DNA of 64,000 bases, taken from assembly GCA_963920525.1 (NCBI GenBank), contig OY986439.1:31196319-31260318 (forward strand). The letters are read 5' to 3'. This document shows, piece by piece, positions 21,881 through 34,439 of this stretch (position 1 is the first letter of the stretch; each line of letters begins with the position of its first letter). Below the pieces are notes generated by a model. That model had not been told where the DNA came from and ran no database searches. It was given only the letters and a program-made list of their open reading frames with translations. The position numbers were made by a program, and so were the translations under genes. The DNA comes from Dichetophora obliterata (Eukaryota > Arthropoda > Insecta > Diptera > Sciomyzidae).

Positions 21881-24800
21881 TTAGATTTTTGTTTTGATTG
21901 AACTTTCTTAACAAATAAAAACTATTAAATTAATGTCTGCTTTTAATTTTAAAGATGAGCTTTAAGTTGTATTTTAGGACAGATAGGAAAAGATAGGAAA
22001 ATTTTGCGGAAATTCAATGCTGATTTTTAAGATAATAAAATAAATATTTAAACACTTGTTTAATTTAACGAATTTGTAGTAAACTTTATTTCCGGACAAA
22101 ATTAATTTCATACTGTCGCCGCTTATCTGTATCTAAACAATGCTGCTTATCTTGTGCGTCAGTGAATCTTACGAATATTATTCTAAAAGCTTCTAGTTTA
22201 ATCACGAAATTTCAGATAATTTAGTCAGGTGTGCTTTGAAGATATTTTGCAAGACGTAGTATTCACAAAATGCTATCTAAATATTTTTGTTTTATTTTGT
22301 TTTAAATAATATGTTTTATTATAATTATTTCAACAAATCTGTTGTAGCTGTTGGCCAAGATAAATTATGTTTAAGCAAGTATGTCACGTTTTGTTGTGGT
22401 GTTTTGGCTGTATTTATTAGCATTGTTTGCAAAACTATTCCGATAATTGGACTCTATGCGCTTAATACAGAATTTTAGATACTTTTTTAACACACAAAAA
22501 ACGTGGCAATTATTTCAATTAACTAGCTGTTGATAACATTTCGCAAAAATTGCATCCGGCTGTGCTGAAAATGCAATTGGTTTTAATCAATTATATTTTA
22601 TCTGTTTCGAATCTGCTATCTTCAAATAATAAACAGCATTTTTGTTGTTTTTTATAATTTAATTTGTTTTTATATTTTTTGCTAACTCAATTTTGAGCTG
22701 ATGCGTGACATTTTACATGGAGTTTTTTTTTTTGAGCAGAGTTGCGCCATAAAACTGTTATTAAGTAGCAGATGCTGTACAAAAATCTTAATTAATATAA
22801 TTTTTTTTTAAAACATTGAAACTGACATTGAATACAACGGCACGTTTTTGTAATTAAAAAAAAACACGCATGTTATGAGCTCAAAAAATAGACTGCTTTA
22901 CAGAAAAATTCTTAGAACACTTGCAAAATGCCTTTTTCATTAGTTAACAAAAATTTGGAGCAAGCCTGAAAAATTTACTGCATTTCCTGCTGCAACCGAT
23001 TTAGTGTCGGTTAAACTTAATTTTAATGCCAACTGGAAAATTAAAGTCATCAAAATACCAACCAGCACGCTCAAATGTCAAACTGTCCGCTCGTTTTTTT
23101 TTTTCAAATCTACTTAAAGTTGATAGCTGAGTAAAATAAAAAGCAATAAAATATTGAGTCAAGAAGAAGTATCGTAGAAGAAGCCCCGCTTGTTTGTCGG
23201 TCGATTGGTAAGAAGACGAAAAATAAAACAAAACATGAGCGTTTCGATTCAGTTGAATGCGATTGAATTGGATTGGATTGAACTGGTTGGCACGGCAGTA
23301 CACAAGCCAACAAGCCAGTCTGGCCATCTAGCTAGAAAATCAAATCAAAAACCAGCTTACAAACAAGAGCTACGAGTACCTTAGCTAGTTGGTTGTAGTT
23401 GTTCGTTCATTTAGAAAATCTTGCACACGTCAGGGAAAATAATAAGTTATACGGCAGAAAAAAAATGTGAAGCAAAACGAAAGGAGAGAGAAACAGCAAG
23501 AACAACAGCTATTCAATAGCGTAAACAATCTGTAAATATTTAACGAATTTGAAGACTGGAACTAATTTATTTAAAACTTTAAATGTCTAGGTGTAAATAA
23601 CTAGTTGATACAGGAATACAAATTTAAATATTTATGCTTACCTTAAGCGAGTTATTTGTTTTGATGTTATCCAAATTGCTGGATTTTCAAATTTAGTGAC
23701 ATCTATTGTGATGTTATGATTAACTATGAATCCATCTGTATTGAGTAAAACTCCAGTTAAGGGCTTATGCACTCAAGCTCAACGCGCATAAAACAAAATT
23801 TTAAAAAAAAAGAAACAAAAAATTCGAATTTTCCTGGCTTGTATAAGGTTAAAAAACTCATTTGTGCCAATTTTTAAACACTTTCCAAAGCTTGCTGGCT
23901 TATAGATACATTAGCTACAGCTTAAAGTTAATTTTTTCACTTCATTTGCTGAGATAATGTAACACTTTGAGGGTTTTTAAACTTTTTCTAGTGTGTTATT
24001 TGTTTTTTTGACACGTAGATACTTTTCTATCTCAAAGATACTTTTGTATCTTTTAGATATTTTTGTATCTTTTAGATACTTTTGCTCAATTTACACGAAA
24101 ATTCGAAAAAAGAAACAATTACTTTATACTTCATCTATTTCAATTTTGAAACACATGCGCTCACACAAACATACACACTAAGATACAATCGTTCGTTAAC
24201 ACTCGCACTAAACTTACGTTGAAGTCTTTCGTTTAACGGCGGCAAACTGATGTTGGCTCTAATAGCTCGATTGAGATGAAGTCGAAAAGTGAAAAAAGAG
24301 GAAAAAATATTTATTTTAAAAAAAAACACCAACACAAAAAACACGCGACAAAAATCAAAAGAAGTTTTGTTTGTAGCCCTGTACTATTTTTTTATTGTCT
24401 GATTTTGTATCTCTCAGCAACAACTTCTGGTAGTTTCTTTCACTGTGAAATGTGGCGAGACAACGACGAAGAAGTAGCAGCAGCAGCAAAACGCTACAAA
24501 AACAACAGCAAAAAGTTTAAGCAGAAGCAGCAAAAGTAAAAGAAACTGCAAAAGGAAACCGGGTCGTCGGCTTCGAGCCATTTTTACCTGTTCTTCTTCA
24601 GGTGCTGCTAGTGCTATTGTGGTGGTGGTGTTGAGGGCATCTTCTATTCCTGCTTCTTCCTCTACGTCTTCATGTTTTTGCTACTACTGCTGCTGCTACA
24701 AACACTCGCACACAATCTTCTGACTTGGCATTTTAATTTCTTGTTTTTTGCTTTTGTGTTTTTTTATTAACTTTTCTAACGTGTATTGTTGCTATTTCTG

Positions 24801-25540
24801 CTATTGTTGTTGTTGTTGTTGCTGGTTTGTTATTTTGTTTCAAGTCTTCAAATAATGTAGAAGCATAGATATTTAACTCTTGTAGCATACATAATCCGCA
24901 CCGCATTTACATGCTTACGTACGAGTATCTGCAGCAAGCAGTACACAATACAGTGGTATTGCCGTCAGATACAGATACAATCTGGTTACTTGCAAGAGCG
25001 AGATTTACGCAAGTAGTTTATTTTGTATATGGTTGTTACTGACAGTTTTGTACGCGCACAACACCAACACCAGCAGCAGCAGCTGGAAGCCACAAGTTGT
25101 AGTTTCGCAGCTAGAAGTAGAAATTTACTTAAATTTCTTGAGTGGGCAGAGTATTCCTTTTGATTGCGATAGAGTGCGGAGCACGAGCGGAGTGCACAAG
25201 AAGAATGGTTAGTTGTCGCCGTCTTTCAGCAACTTAATGCAAATAAGGTAAATGTATCTGTTGTGCTGTTGAAAATACGTCAAGTATTTCAACGACTGCA
25301 AAATGAATTGAAATAAGTTTTCGAAGTTCAAAAAAGTTTGTTGCAAAAATCGGTTTGCATCCATTATTTACTTCATTTTTCCCACTCTATGGTAGTAGTT
25401 GCATATATCATCAGATGCATTGCATAATGTGGCAATAATAATATTTTTCTGTCTGAATTATTTTCTTGATTTTTTATATAAAAATAGTTTTTTTAACATG
25501 AGAGTCTTAACAAGTTTTTATATAGAAGTTATTTACTTGC
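21880..25540. other. Gene-poor region with low-complexity tracts
   Basis: No recognisable coding region. At 24,005-24,090 there is a small outlier of the GTATCT/AGATAC array. From about 24,400 to 25,250 the composition changes to CAG-, GTT- and AAC-rich tracts with GC-richer patches (AGTGCGGAGCACGAGCGGAG near 25,170). Such tracts are common in untranslated or regulatory DNA of fly developmental genes, but no exon can be proved. Confidence 0.45.
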
Positions 25541-25544
25541 TTTA

Positions 25545-26871
25545 GAATCAAATATAAAAAGTAATCCTAAATCATTTTGGACTTTTTTTAATAATAAAAA
25601 AATACCTGGGGCCTTACTAAAAATACATTTTATCTTGATAAATGTTCGGATAACCTCCAAGATATTAGTGAGTTATTTTCCTTCTGTTTCCAATCAAATT
25701 ATGCTTCTAACTATCATGGACGTGTTACGCCCGTCGATGTACCAATTACTGACCTTGGCTGCATCACTTTTTCGGAGTATGATGTCTTTGAAGCTTTAGT
25801 AAGTCTTGATGTTAAAAAGGATTGTGGGCCGGATAATATTCCGCCCATATTTCTTAAAAACTGTGCTTTTGCCTTGTGTATGCCGTTGACGTTCAATACG
25901 TCATTACGTGAAGGGAAATTTTCAGACATCCGAAAGATATCGGCAATTACTTAAATTTTTAAATCGGGATCAAGGCAAAATATTGCAAATTATCGACCAA
26001 TAGTTAAATTACCACTTATTCCTAAAATTTTTGAATCTTTGGTAAAAAATAAAATGTATAACTCCGTTAAAACTAGATTGTCTGAGATGCAGCATGGATT
26101 TGAGGCAGGTAAATCTACCTCTACTAATCTGACTCTTTTTACACACTTTCTGTCCAATAATAAGGAAAAAGGTCATCAAATAGACGTTATATTCACGAAT
26201 TTCGCCAAGGCTTTCGATAGAGTTCAACACTCTCTTTTGATTAAGAAGCTTAGTAGCCTCGGATTCCATTCCTCGCTACTTCTATGGTTAGAGAGCTACC
26301 TGGTTGGTCGTCCACAATATGTTCAAATTGGTAATAATTTATCTAAATACATTGACAATTATTCTGGGGTACCCAAGGTAGCCACCTAGGTACTCTGTTG
26401 TTTGTTTTGTTTATCAATGATCTTCCGAATTATATTGGCTTTTTTGAGGGCCTGATGTATGCTGATGCTGTAAAGATCTTTAGATGTGTGGACTCTCACA
26501 AAGACTTTCTATTGCTTCAAGGTGGCATGGATAGTCTCCCATTTTGATGACCAATAAACTACATCTTAATGTGTATAAATGTAATGTAATGTCTTTTTCT
26601 GTGAAGAATCAATTTTTCGAAGGATCATATGGTATTAATACGGTATTGATCTAGAGAGTCGACTTGAAGAAAGACTTAGGGGTTTTATTTGAGCGAAAGT
26701 TAAGCTTTGTCAAACATTTTGATGCTATTTTATCAAAAGGGAATGCGATGATGGGATTTCTATCGCGCAATACTAAAGAGTTCTCCGATCTCTTTACCGT
26801 GAGGACCATTTTATTTTCAAATGTAAGATCGGTTTTAGAAAATAATTGTGTTATCTGGGACCCTCAATATT
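25545..26871 (+). mobile_element. CR1-like retrotransposon, plus-strand, 5' part
   Basis: A broken frame runs from the endonuclease-RT linker (PKSFWTFFNNKK), through DCGPDNIPPIFLKN and NYRPIVKLP, to QHGF-AGKSTSTNLT, the palm AKAFDRVQHSLL, a damaged GVPQGS region, MYADA (YADD box mutated) and the thumb ending in the CVIWDPQY motif at 26,868. The frame then resumes after an insertion at 29,217. RT style (AKAFDRV, GFHSSLL, WDPQY) suggests the CR1 side of non-LTR elements. Internal stops make it a pseudogene. Confidence 0.8.
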
Positions 26872-26996
26872 TCATTTCATTTCATTTCATTTATTAATCA
26901 ATGGAATATATTCCTTGCTGACTAGATATTATATACAATTTTAATACTTTTAATTTTTTTTTTATATACAATTTAGAATAATATATATATATATAT

Positions 26997-27306
26997 TAGG
27001 GCGGGTCAATTTGTATGGACGAATTTTTTGGAGGTCTGGCTCAGCGAAATTCGTAAAATGCATGTAATTTCAAGACTTTTTCTCCACTACAGCATATACA
27101 AATTCTGAAAAAAAGCTGTGCGGACTTTCGTAAATAGATTTTGTTCTCAATTATAAAATATGAATGTATGAATGTATGTGTATGAATCTATTTACGAAAG
27201 TCCGCACAGCTTTTTTTCAGAATTTGTATATGCTGTAGTGGAGAAAAAGTCTTGAAATTACATGTATTTTACGAATTTCGCTGAGCCAGAATTTGACCCG
27301 CCCTAA
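26997..27306. mobile_element. 310-bp hairpin MITE, copy 2
   Basis: Same length and ends (TAGGGCGGGTCAA) as the copy at 12,751. I find only two differences (near 27,019 and 27,060). It lies in a TA tract in the 3' untranslated part of the nested CR1-like copy, so it is the third layer of a nest and the youngest of the three. Confidence 0.9.
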
Positions 27307-27338
27307 TATATATATGTGCTATAATAATATGTTTCAAC

Positions 27339-29155
27339 TTAATAAATTGAAGATAATTGATTGAAAAATATTGTCTTATATACAGAAAAATCAATGGAGT
27401 ACATAGTTAATAAAATATTAAACTCTCGCAAAGTTCTTGTGATCGGTAAGTTTGAAGCATAATTTGTTCGGTGAACTCGAATATTTAATGGCGCAGTACA
27501 TCTTAAAATTCTGGATGGCACATTAAAGTTAATTTGTTCCAGAAGGTATGAGCAATCCGTTATGCCAGAAATAATATTGTAAATAAATAAGAGGGAAACC
27601 ATTGTTCTTCTCTTTTCAAGTGATTTTAAATTAATCAAATTACAACGAGCTTCGTAAGAGGGCAAGAGATGAGTAAAGTTAAAAAACGAAGTGCAAATTT
27701 AAGAAATTTACGTTGGACGCGTTCCAAACGATTTATATGAGTATCATAGTACGGGTTCCAAATAAAGCTCGCATATTCTAATCTAGACCTCACCAGACTT
27801 GTGTAAAGAATTTTAAGAGTGTATGGATCAGTAAATTCAGAACTATTGCGCTTAATAAATGCTAAAAGTGAATAAGCTTTTGGAATTATATAATTTAAGT
27901 GATAGACAAACGTGAATTTGGAGTCAAATATAACTTCCAGATCTTTAATTAATGGGACAGACTTCAAAGGTTGACTATTGAAGTTATATTGATTTTGAAT
28001 TGGGGCATTTGATTTTGAAAAAGAAACTGTAAAACATTTATCAATATTCAATGATAAATGGTTTCGGGAACACCATTCATAAAGATTATTTATATCTGAT
28101 TGCAAAGCAAGCATATCGGTAGTACTACCAACTCGTGAAAAGATTTTTAAGTCATCAGCAAATATCAAGAACTTTGAGTTTATGAAACAATCAATTACTA
28201 ATGTCATTAATAAAAATAATAAAAAAGATTGGTCCTAGAATACTACCTTGAGGACTCAAGTGACTCCTTCAATGGATACTACACATGGTCTATTACTTAA
28301 GTATGACTTAACCCAATGTAAAAAATTTGTATGAAATCCCAAATGAAAAAATCTTGTTAATAAAATATGATGAGAGACCCTATCATACGCTTTTGCAAAA
28401 TCCGTGTAGATAGCATCAACGTTCATGCCATATTCGAACGCCGCTATACAATAGTCTGAGAAGGTCGCAAGTTTTGTGAGTGTTGACCGATTCGGCATAA
28501 AGCCATGCTGGTTCGGAGAGATAATATTTTTTATTTCAAAAGAGAGTTCCAATTTTACAATACTCTCAAGCATTTTTGAAAAATTCGAAAGCTTGGATAT
28601 TGGACTGTAATTACAAATTTGATTTTTATTTCCATTTTTATAAATTGGTGTGATGAAAGAAACTTTTTAAGCATCCAAGATAATTCCCGATTGTAGAGAT
28701 TTATTGAATATAATTTTAATAGGTAATATAAGTGAATTATGGCATTTCTTGAAAAGGAATGCTGATAATCCATCAACATCATTTCTTTGTGAGTTCGTCA
28801 ATCGAGCAATAGAGTTAGAGACATCAACGTCTGAGACTTGAAAACAGCCAAAATCAACATTAGCTCCAAGGTTGGAGTTAATATCAACATTGATGTTATT
28901 ATCATTAATAAAGTTAGAGCAAAAATATTTAGCAAACAAATTCGCAGATTCACAGAATGAATGTGATCAAACACCTTCATAATACATAGAATTCGGAAAT
29001 CCGGCAGTCGATTTTTTTGAATTTATAAAATTCCAGAATTTTTTAGGATTAGACTTAATATTAAACTTATAACGACTAATGTACTGCTTGTACAAGAACT
29101 TGTTGAGAAAATTAAATTCCCTTAAGTAGTGCTGATGCTTATTGAAGTGTTCCAT
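27339..29155 (-). pseudogene. RT coding region of the nested CR1-like copy
   Basis: Several overlapping minus-strand frames together cover the RT from linker to C-terminus: 29,155-28,967, 28,939-28,667, 28,573-28,256, 28,207-27,635 and 27,665-27,339. The palm Asp (TDFAKAYDRV) and the FADD catalytic pair are present. The GVPQGS block near 28,250 is disrupted by frame changes. It is not functional as written. Confidence 0.85.
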
Positions 29156-29216
29156 ATTATTTGTAGCTTTATATAATATGTGGCTTTATATTTTTCAACT
29201 TTTTAAGACCAGTAGT

Positions 29217-29690
29217 AATATTCTATACATATTAAAAGAATTGAAAATATTCTAAGGCGTTTTACTAGGTTAGCAATTCGCAAGCTCCACTGGTATTTTA
29301 TGCTTTCCTATGAAGCGCGATGTGCTCTTCTTGGACTAAAGTCTTTGGAGTTCCGGCGGAAGTATTTTCTCACCTTATTTGCTCGGGATGTAGTGATGAA
29401 TCATATAGATTGTGCACCACTTCTATCTCTTTTAAAATTTTATGCATCTGAAAGAAGTTTAAGGCAAAGGCAATTGTTCTATATACCCTACAGAAGAACT
29501 TACAATATGATCAAAACGTTCAACACTATCTGCAGCTCGATTGACATCACCCAAAATAGGGTAGCATTTAAAAACGATATCATGCTGAATTAATTTTATA
29601 ATCTACGATTATATTATGTATTTACTTACAGTAAATGTAAAACAATAAATGTTAATAGTTGATTAAATAAATAAATAAATAAAAACAAAT
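29217..29690 (+). mobile_element. CR1-like retrotransposon, plus-strand, 3' part
   Basis: The frame SIHIKRIENILRRFTRLAIRK continues into MLSYEARCALLGLKSLEFRR, RQLFYIPYRRTYN and a stop at 29,591-29,593, then a short 3' UTR and an AAATAAAT tail near 29,660-29,690. It is the continuation of 25,545-26,871. Confidence 0.85.
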
Positions 29691-29924
29691 AAATAAACAT
29701 AAAGTGTTAAGCAAACGATTGATAAAGCTAAGTATTGTAGTTTTTTTTTTTTTTTTGAAGAGATGACATATTTTCCTATTTACTAAAGGTATTTTTAAAA
29801 ATTAATATGTTAATTTTCTATGATTTAAATACAAATTCTAAATGTTTAAAATAATAGTCTAAATCATTCTTGATTTTAAGCACAAATTCTAGTTGTTTGA
29901 TAGTTTAAAATCATCTATTGAGCT

Positions 29925-31130
29925 TTAGGTCAGGTTAGAACACTTAATTGGTTATCCTAACAACTAGAGGTTATTCTCAAGGGAGAGTGTATTCACCTCT
30001 AATGTGGAGAATTGTAGTAGATGAGCTACTGGAAGAATTGGCCAAAACTCGAATGATGTTCCTAGGCTATGCTGATGACATAGTCATTATCTGCAGGAGA
30101 AATTTGAAGAGATGCTTTGTGATAGAATTGAAATGGGTCTAAGAGTGTCCAAAAAATGGTGCAAAAAGTTGGGGCTAAACATAAATCCGGAAGAAGCACC
30201 ATTAAACCATTTAAATCGAAATATAAACTTCAACACGTTAAACCTATAAGATTAGAAGAAACAGAGATAAAATTTCGAAGGGAAGTTAAATTCTTGCGAG
30301 TACTATTTCTAGACCAACAACTACTTTGGAAAATACATTTGAGTAAAATATCAAAGAAAGCTGTTAGAACATTTATGATTTGCATGTTCATAACTGGAAA
30401 ATTTTGAAAGAAAGAGATGTACCACACAAATACTGCGATTGATATAAACAATTATCTTATGTCCGATGATTGCGTATGGCTCAGTCTTCTGGGCAGAAAA
30501 AACAAAACAACATACAGTCATCGCTGTGCTCAACAAGCTACAGAAATAAGGCTTGCGTGTGCATCACTGGAGCCATGCGAACATATCCAATAGTATCCAT
30601 GGCGGTTTTACTAGAATTAACACCTCTTTACATTTACATTCAATCCCAGGCGAAGAGTGCAATTCTAAGGATTACTAGTGAAGATATTGGGCAAATGAAT
30701 GGTGTAACTTGAAAGAAGTTTGATATTCTATTGCGACAATATTCTGAAATAGCATTGCCGACTGACAGCACGCATCCATAATTCAGTTTTACTAAAAGAT
30801 TCCAAACTGAACTAAGAAGTAAAAAGAAATGGGAAGGTTTATCTGAAACTTGTAATATAAACTAGTGCATGATTACATGGTACACTGACGGTTCTCTTAC
30901 CGAAAAAGGGACCGGAGCAGGAGTCCACGGACCAGAGATTTAATTCTTCGAGCCCATAAGCTAGAACAGCTGTATATTCCAAGCGGAAGTATACACGATT
31001 GACAGGTGTGTATACTTTAACCTGGAACGAAAATACTGGCATCAAAACATAGTTATCCTATTCGACAGTCAAGCTGCTATCAAGGCATTGAAATCTCATC
31101 ATGTTACCCTAAAAACTGCTTTCAGAAAAA
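29925..31130 (+). mobile_element. I/LOA-like retrotransposon copy 3, part 1
   Basis: Plus-strand RT pieces: SQGRVYSPLMWRIVVDELLEEL, GYADDIVII (intact YADD box near 30,069-30,080), a KFLRVLFLDQQLLW thumb motif, and CITGAMRTYP. From about 30,870 RNase H starts (WYTDGSLTEKGTGAGVHGPEI) and runs to FDSQAAIKALKSHHV near 31,100. Then the element is interrupted. Parts 2-4 follow at 33,040, 34,012 and 40,007. Stops and frameshifts are common. Confidence 0.8.
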
Positions 31131-31998
31131 AATTTACAGAAAATCTAGAAAAATAGCACCCAATCTTTTGAAAATAGGGCTTCATCTAGCGACATGGCCG
31201 ATTTTCTAAAAATGAAGTATATGTTTTTCGTTAAATTGACGCCAGAAGTGTGAAATAGTTTAAAAAAATTATCCAATCATTAACGAACTATTATGCTAAA
31301 TTAAAGAAATTAAGTGCAATGGTGTTGAAATCTTATTACATTTGAGTAAGTTTTTCTACCGTTCATTTATCATCGGCTATAACTAAGAGAAACATTTTCT
31401 TTTAAAATGAGCAATTTTCTACCGTTATTAATCATCGGCTATAAGTAAGAGAAAAATTTTCTCTGAAAATAAGAAATTTTTCATCGAATTCCTGGAAAAA
31501 TGTTGTAATTTTTGCAAAGAAAAACCCTATTTTAAGATTTTAAGTGGCATCCTGTGAGAATTATGAGTTTTATACTGACGAAAAACTGCAAACATTATTA
31601 TTACCAACATTAAATTAAATTGAAAAATTGCACTATCTGGAGTCTTGAACCTCGGCCGCGTGAGTATAAGTGCATGGGCTTATCCATTCGACAATCGTAG
31701 TTGTTAAAAAATCGTCGTTTAATTTGCTTTATTAAAAATTGTTTGCTTCGTAAGTCATTTTTAAGCATTTAAATATAAGAAAAACATCCTTAAAATAAAT
31801 CACTTGTGGTGTACAAAAAAAGAAAAATTACATGTACTTTTATAAAATATCCATGTATTGTAACTTATATTTCTCCAAATTTAAGAAATTATGCTGTAGA
31901 ATAAAATACATTTTTTCTTCAAATTATTTCTGTTTGTATACAATTTTTGGAAATTTAACTGCATAACTTCTCTTTTATAAATAAAAGAGAAATCTCTA
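31130..31998. other. Unassigned insertion DNA inside the RNase H region
   Basis: No coding sequence. A tandem duplication of about 70 bp lies near 31,355-31,455 (ATCATCGGCTATAA followed by AAGAGAAA in both units). At 31,640-31,705 the minus strand has a weak tRNA-like block with B-box GGTTCAAGACTCC. AATTGACGCC occurs at 31,231 and again at 33,028. Confidence 0.5.
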
Positions 31999-32997
31999 CA
32001 CACAGAAAAATTTTGCATAGTAAAATCATTGTGATGCATAGTGGATTTCATTTTACATGATTTTATATTTCATGGTGACAGCAACATAAAAATTATTTTG
32101 ATTTCATGTTAAATCATTATGATTTCATGTAGAATTATTATGAAAACCAGTAAAACCATTATTGCATCATGCAAAAAGTTAATCAACATGATTTCATGTA
32201 GAATCACTATGATTTCATGTAGAATCATTATGATATCATGTTGCATAATTATGAAATCTAGTAAAATTATTATTGCATCTTGTAAAAAAAATTTTGCGTG
32301 CTTAAGAAATTCCGTTGTTTCTAGCACATTAGAAATTTTATCGCGAGAAGTGATTGTAAAAGCGGAAAAAGTAAAACAAGTGGAATGAAAAGTAAATACA
32401 AGTGGAAGTAGTCGAATCCATAAACTGCCGCAGATGAACAAGGTAATGTGATATGTGACTTATGTTGCTATAACAAAATAATATCAAAATGCTGTATTAT
32501 TTTTCAATAGAAACAGAAGCTTCAGTCGACTAGGAAAATTAAAGGTACTTATCTAAGGAAGATAAGCAGTAAGCTATACCACTCATAGGACTTCGTGTAC
32601 GTTATCGAGAAAAATTATTTAGTTGGAGAAAAATTGCGGTATTTTTCGTAATTATAAGTCGTCTTTTTTATATTTTTCAATAAAAAAAAAACTAAATAAA
32701 ACCAACTTGAAGTTCTTTTTATTTCAAACTGAGGTTAGAATTCAGCTGCATTTCATAATGATTTCATAATGATTCAACTTGACCATCATAATGACTTTAC
32801 ATGATTTCATAATGATTCAACATGACCATCATAATGATTTTACATGATTTCGTAATGATTCAACATGAAAATTTGTTGCGATTTTTACATGAAAATCACA
32901 ATGATTTTACTATAAATCTCTCGGAAGCAAAATCATAGGGGAAAAATGTAAAATCATTATTTTTCTAGTTGATTTTACAATGATTTGTTTCTGTGTG
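31999..32997. mobile_element. Non-autonomous element with CACACAGAAA ends and inverted ATGATTTCATGT arrays
   Basis: Ends CACACAGAAAAA and TTTCTGTGTG are inverted and flanked by TA (31,997-31,998; 32,998-32,999). The left part carries many copies of TGATTTCATGTAGAATCATTA, the right part many copies of TAATGATTTCATGTAAA-like words, so the two arrays are largely inverted relative to each other. It resembles the element at 36,968 in architecture and terminal bases. Two overlapping frames (32,109-32,441 minus, 32,119-32,388 plus) are made of the repeats. Confidence 0.7.
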
Positions 32998-33039
32998 TAT
33001 AGAATATAGAAAAAACATGCTTATGAATTGACGCCACAG

Positions 33040-33168
33040 TTTCTTAATTTAAGGGAAGCAGATTTTTTGAGTGTGGTGATGGAGTGTCTTGAAAATAAGC
33101 TTAATACGTTTGGGGAACAAAACCGGGACATAAAGGTATAAAAAAAAGCGAAACTTCTGACGAACTGG
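33040..33168 (+). mobile_element. I/LOA-like copy 3, part 2 (RNase H)
   Basis: A short stretch with PGHKGI near 33,124-33,141 and, after an indel, the ELAKK block that continues after the hAT insertion at 34,012 (GTSNPLIGPEP). It lies between the CACACAGAAA element and the 33,177 hAT-like element. Confidence 0.6.
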
Positions 33169-33176
33169 CAAAGAAA

Positions 33177-34011
33177 TAGGGTTGTGCTTAACAGTTCCAG
33201 AGATGGAACGGACATGGAACGATTCTTTTGAAGAGGAAGCATGTCCGTGGAACTATCTAGTTCCTTTGCTTATTTGAACTGTATAGACTATTTGAACTGT
33301 TTGCTTGTTGAACTACAGAAGAAATTTGAAGCATGTCCGCGGAACTTTTTAGTTCCTTTGTTTATTTGAGCTGCAGGGACTTTCAGAAACGTTTATTAGA
33401 ACTGCTTGCTTCTTGACTTGCAGATAAAAATTGTTAAGGTCCATGTAGAATTTCAAGACAACGCTCTGACTAATCGTAAAAAAATTTAACAAAAGTTTTT
33501 TAATATTAGTTCTTTTAAGTCACAAAAGAATATATCATATAAAACGGAAATTTTATAAAATGGCAAATAATTTCATTTAATTCAAATATAAAGCATAAGT
33601 AACAAAAATATACCATAATAAAACAAATTATAAGACCAGATTTTAATATGTCCAAGGAACTCTCTAGTTCTGCTAGTTCCATTTGTTTTAGTTAAATCAT
33701 GTTCAAAACGAAATGGACAGAGCAATGTGCACAACAAGAACAACAAAATGTCATTTTACCATTTCATATATAAGTTCTTTCGTTCGCTCACAAACATCAT
33801 CTTTGCATTTCTAGTCGATCACATAAATTCGTGTAAGCCGTAGTATGTGCGCAAGAGATGTCAGTCAATATTGCTTAATTAGAAAAAAAAAAAAAAATTG
33901 CAACCGGAACTGTTTGGACATGCTAAAAATGAATCGAAGGAATGATTGGAACTATGTCCGACTGTGAACATAGTTCCGCAAACTATACAGGTTCGGAACG
34001 GCCCATCTCTA
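33177..34011. mobile_element. Non-autonomous hAT-like element
   Basis: CAAAGAAA is duplicated at 33,169-33,176 and 34,012-34,019. Ends TAGGGTTGTGC and TAGAGATGGGC (reverse complement) are hAT-like. Subterminal words GGAACTNNNTAGTTCC and CATGTCCG repeat on both sides. Excision would rejoin the RNase H frame (ELAKK to GTSNPLIGPEP). No transposase is visible. Confidence 0.8.
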
Positions 34012-34170
34012 CAAAGAAAGGAACATCGAATCCTTTGATTGGTCCGGAACCGTTATGTGGAAAATGTAAAGCGATACTCTTTCTTTCAATAAGGAAATTG
34101 AAGAAAAACAAAGAGGAACATACTGGAAAAAACTGACTGGGTTAGTGCACTCTAAACTTCTCTTAGGAAC
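34012..34170 (+). mobile_element. I/LOA-like copy 3, part 3
   Basis: The frame gives SNPLIGPEPLCG, then with one frame change EEKQRGTYWKKLTGLVHSK and LLLGTY, typical of the region between RNase H and the zinc-knuckle tail. It breaks at the insertion at 34,171 and resumes at 40,007. Confidence 0.8.
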
Positions 34171-34439
34171 ACGGTTGCCACCTTTGTGGGAAAAATCCCA
34201 TTTGTCGTTATTTTTATTTGCCGTGGGGAAATGGGAATTCCCATTAAATTTTTTAATTGAGTTTGTTTAATTTTAAATTCACGTGGATTTTTTTTTTGTT
34301 TTGTGGGATTTTTTTTTGTGTTCTAAAGGATTTCAGTTATTTTTCAGTTAAAATATGTATAAATATATCGGTGATTCCATGTCATATCGGACATATGACA
34401 AGTGTATGTTTTTCATATTTTGTTCAATGTTAAAAATTT

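Larger units (their letters stand above)
26872..29216 (-). mobile_element. CR1-like retrotransposon nested in the plus-strand copy
   Basis: AATATT flanks it at 26,866-26,871 and 29,217-29,222. Removing it joins the outer CR1 frame exactly (WDPQY followed by SIHIKRIENI). On the minus strand from 29,216: linker (SNPKKFWNFINSKK), NDVDGLSAFLFKKC, QHGFMPNRSTLTKL, YTDFAKAYDRV, FADD (YADD variant), thumb (SRLEYASFIWNPYY) and C-terminal MPSYEARCNLINLKSLEKRR. The 3' end is an ATGAA pentamer tail at 26,872-26,893. The 5' half is missing and several frameshifts are present. Confidence 0.9.

Noticed and set aside
23001..23384. 108-codon minus frame and overlapping plus frame
   Set aside because: Driven by ATTGAATTGGATTGG-type repeats; no domain, no codon signal.
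32109..32441. Frames rich in Ile/Met on both strands
   Set aside because: Composed of ATGATTTCATGTAGAATCAT units of the CACACAGAAA element.
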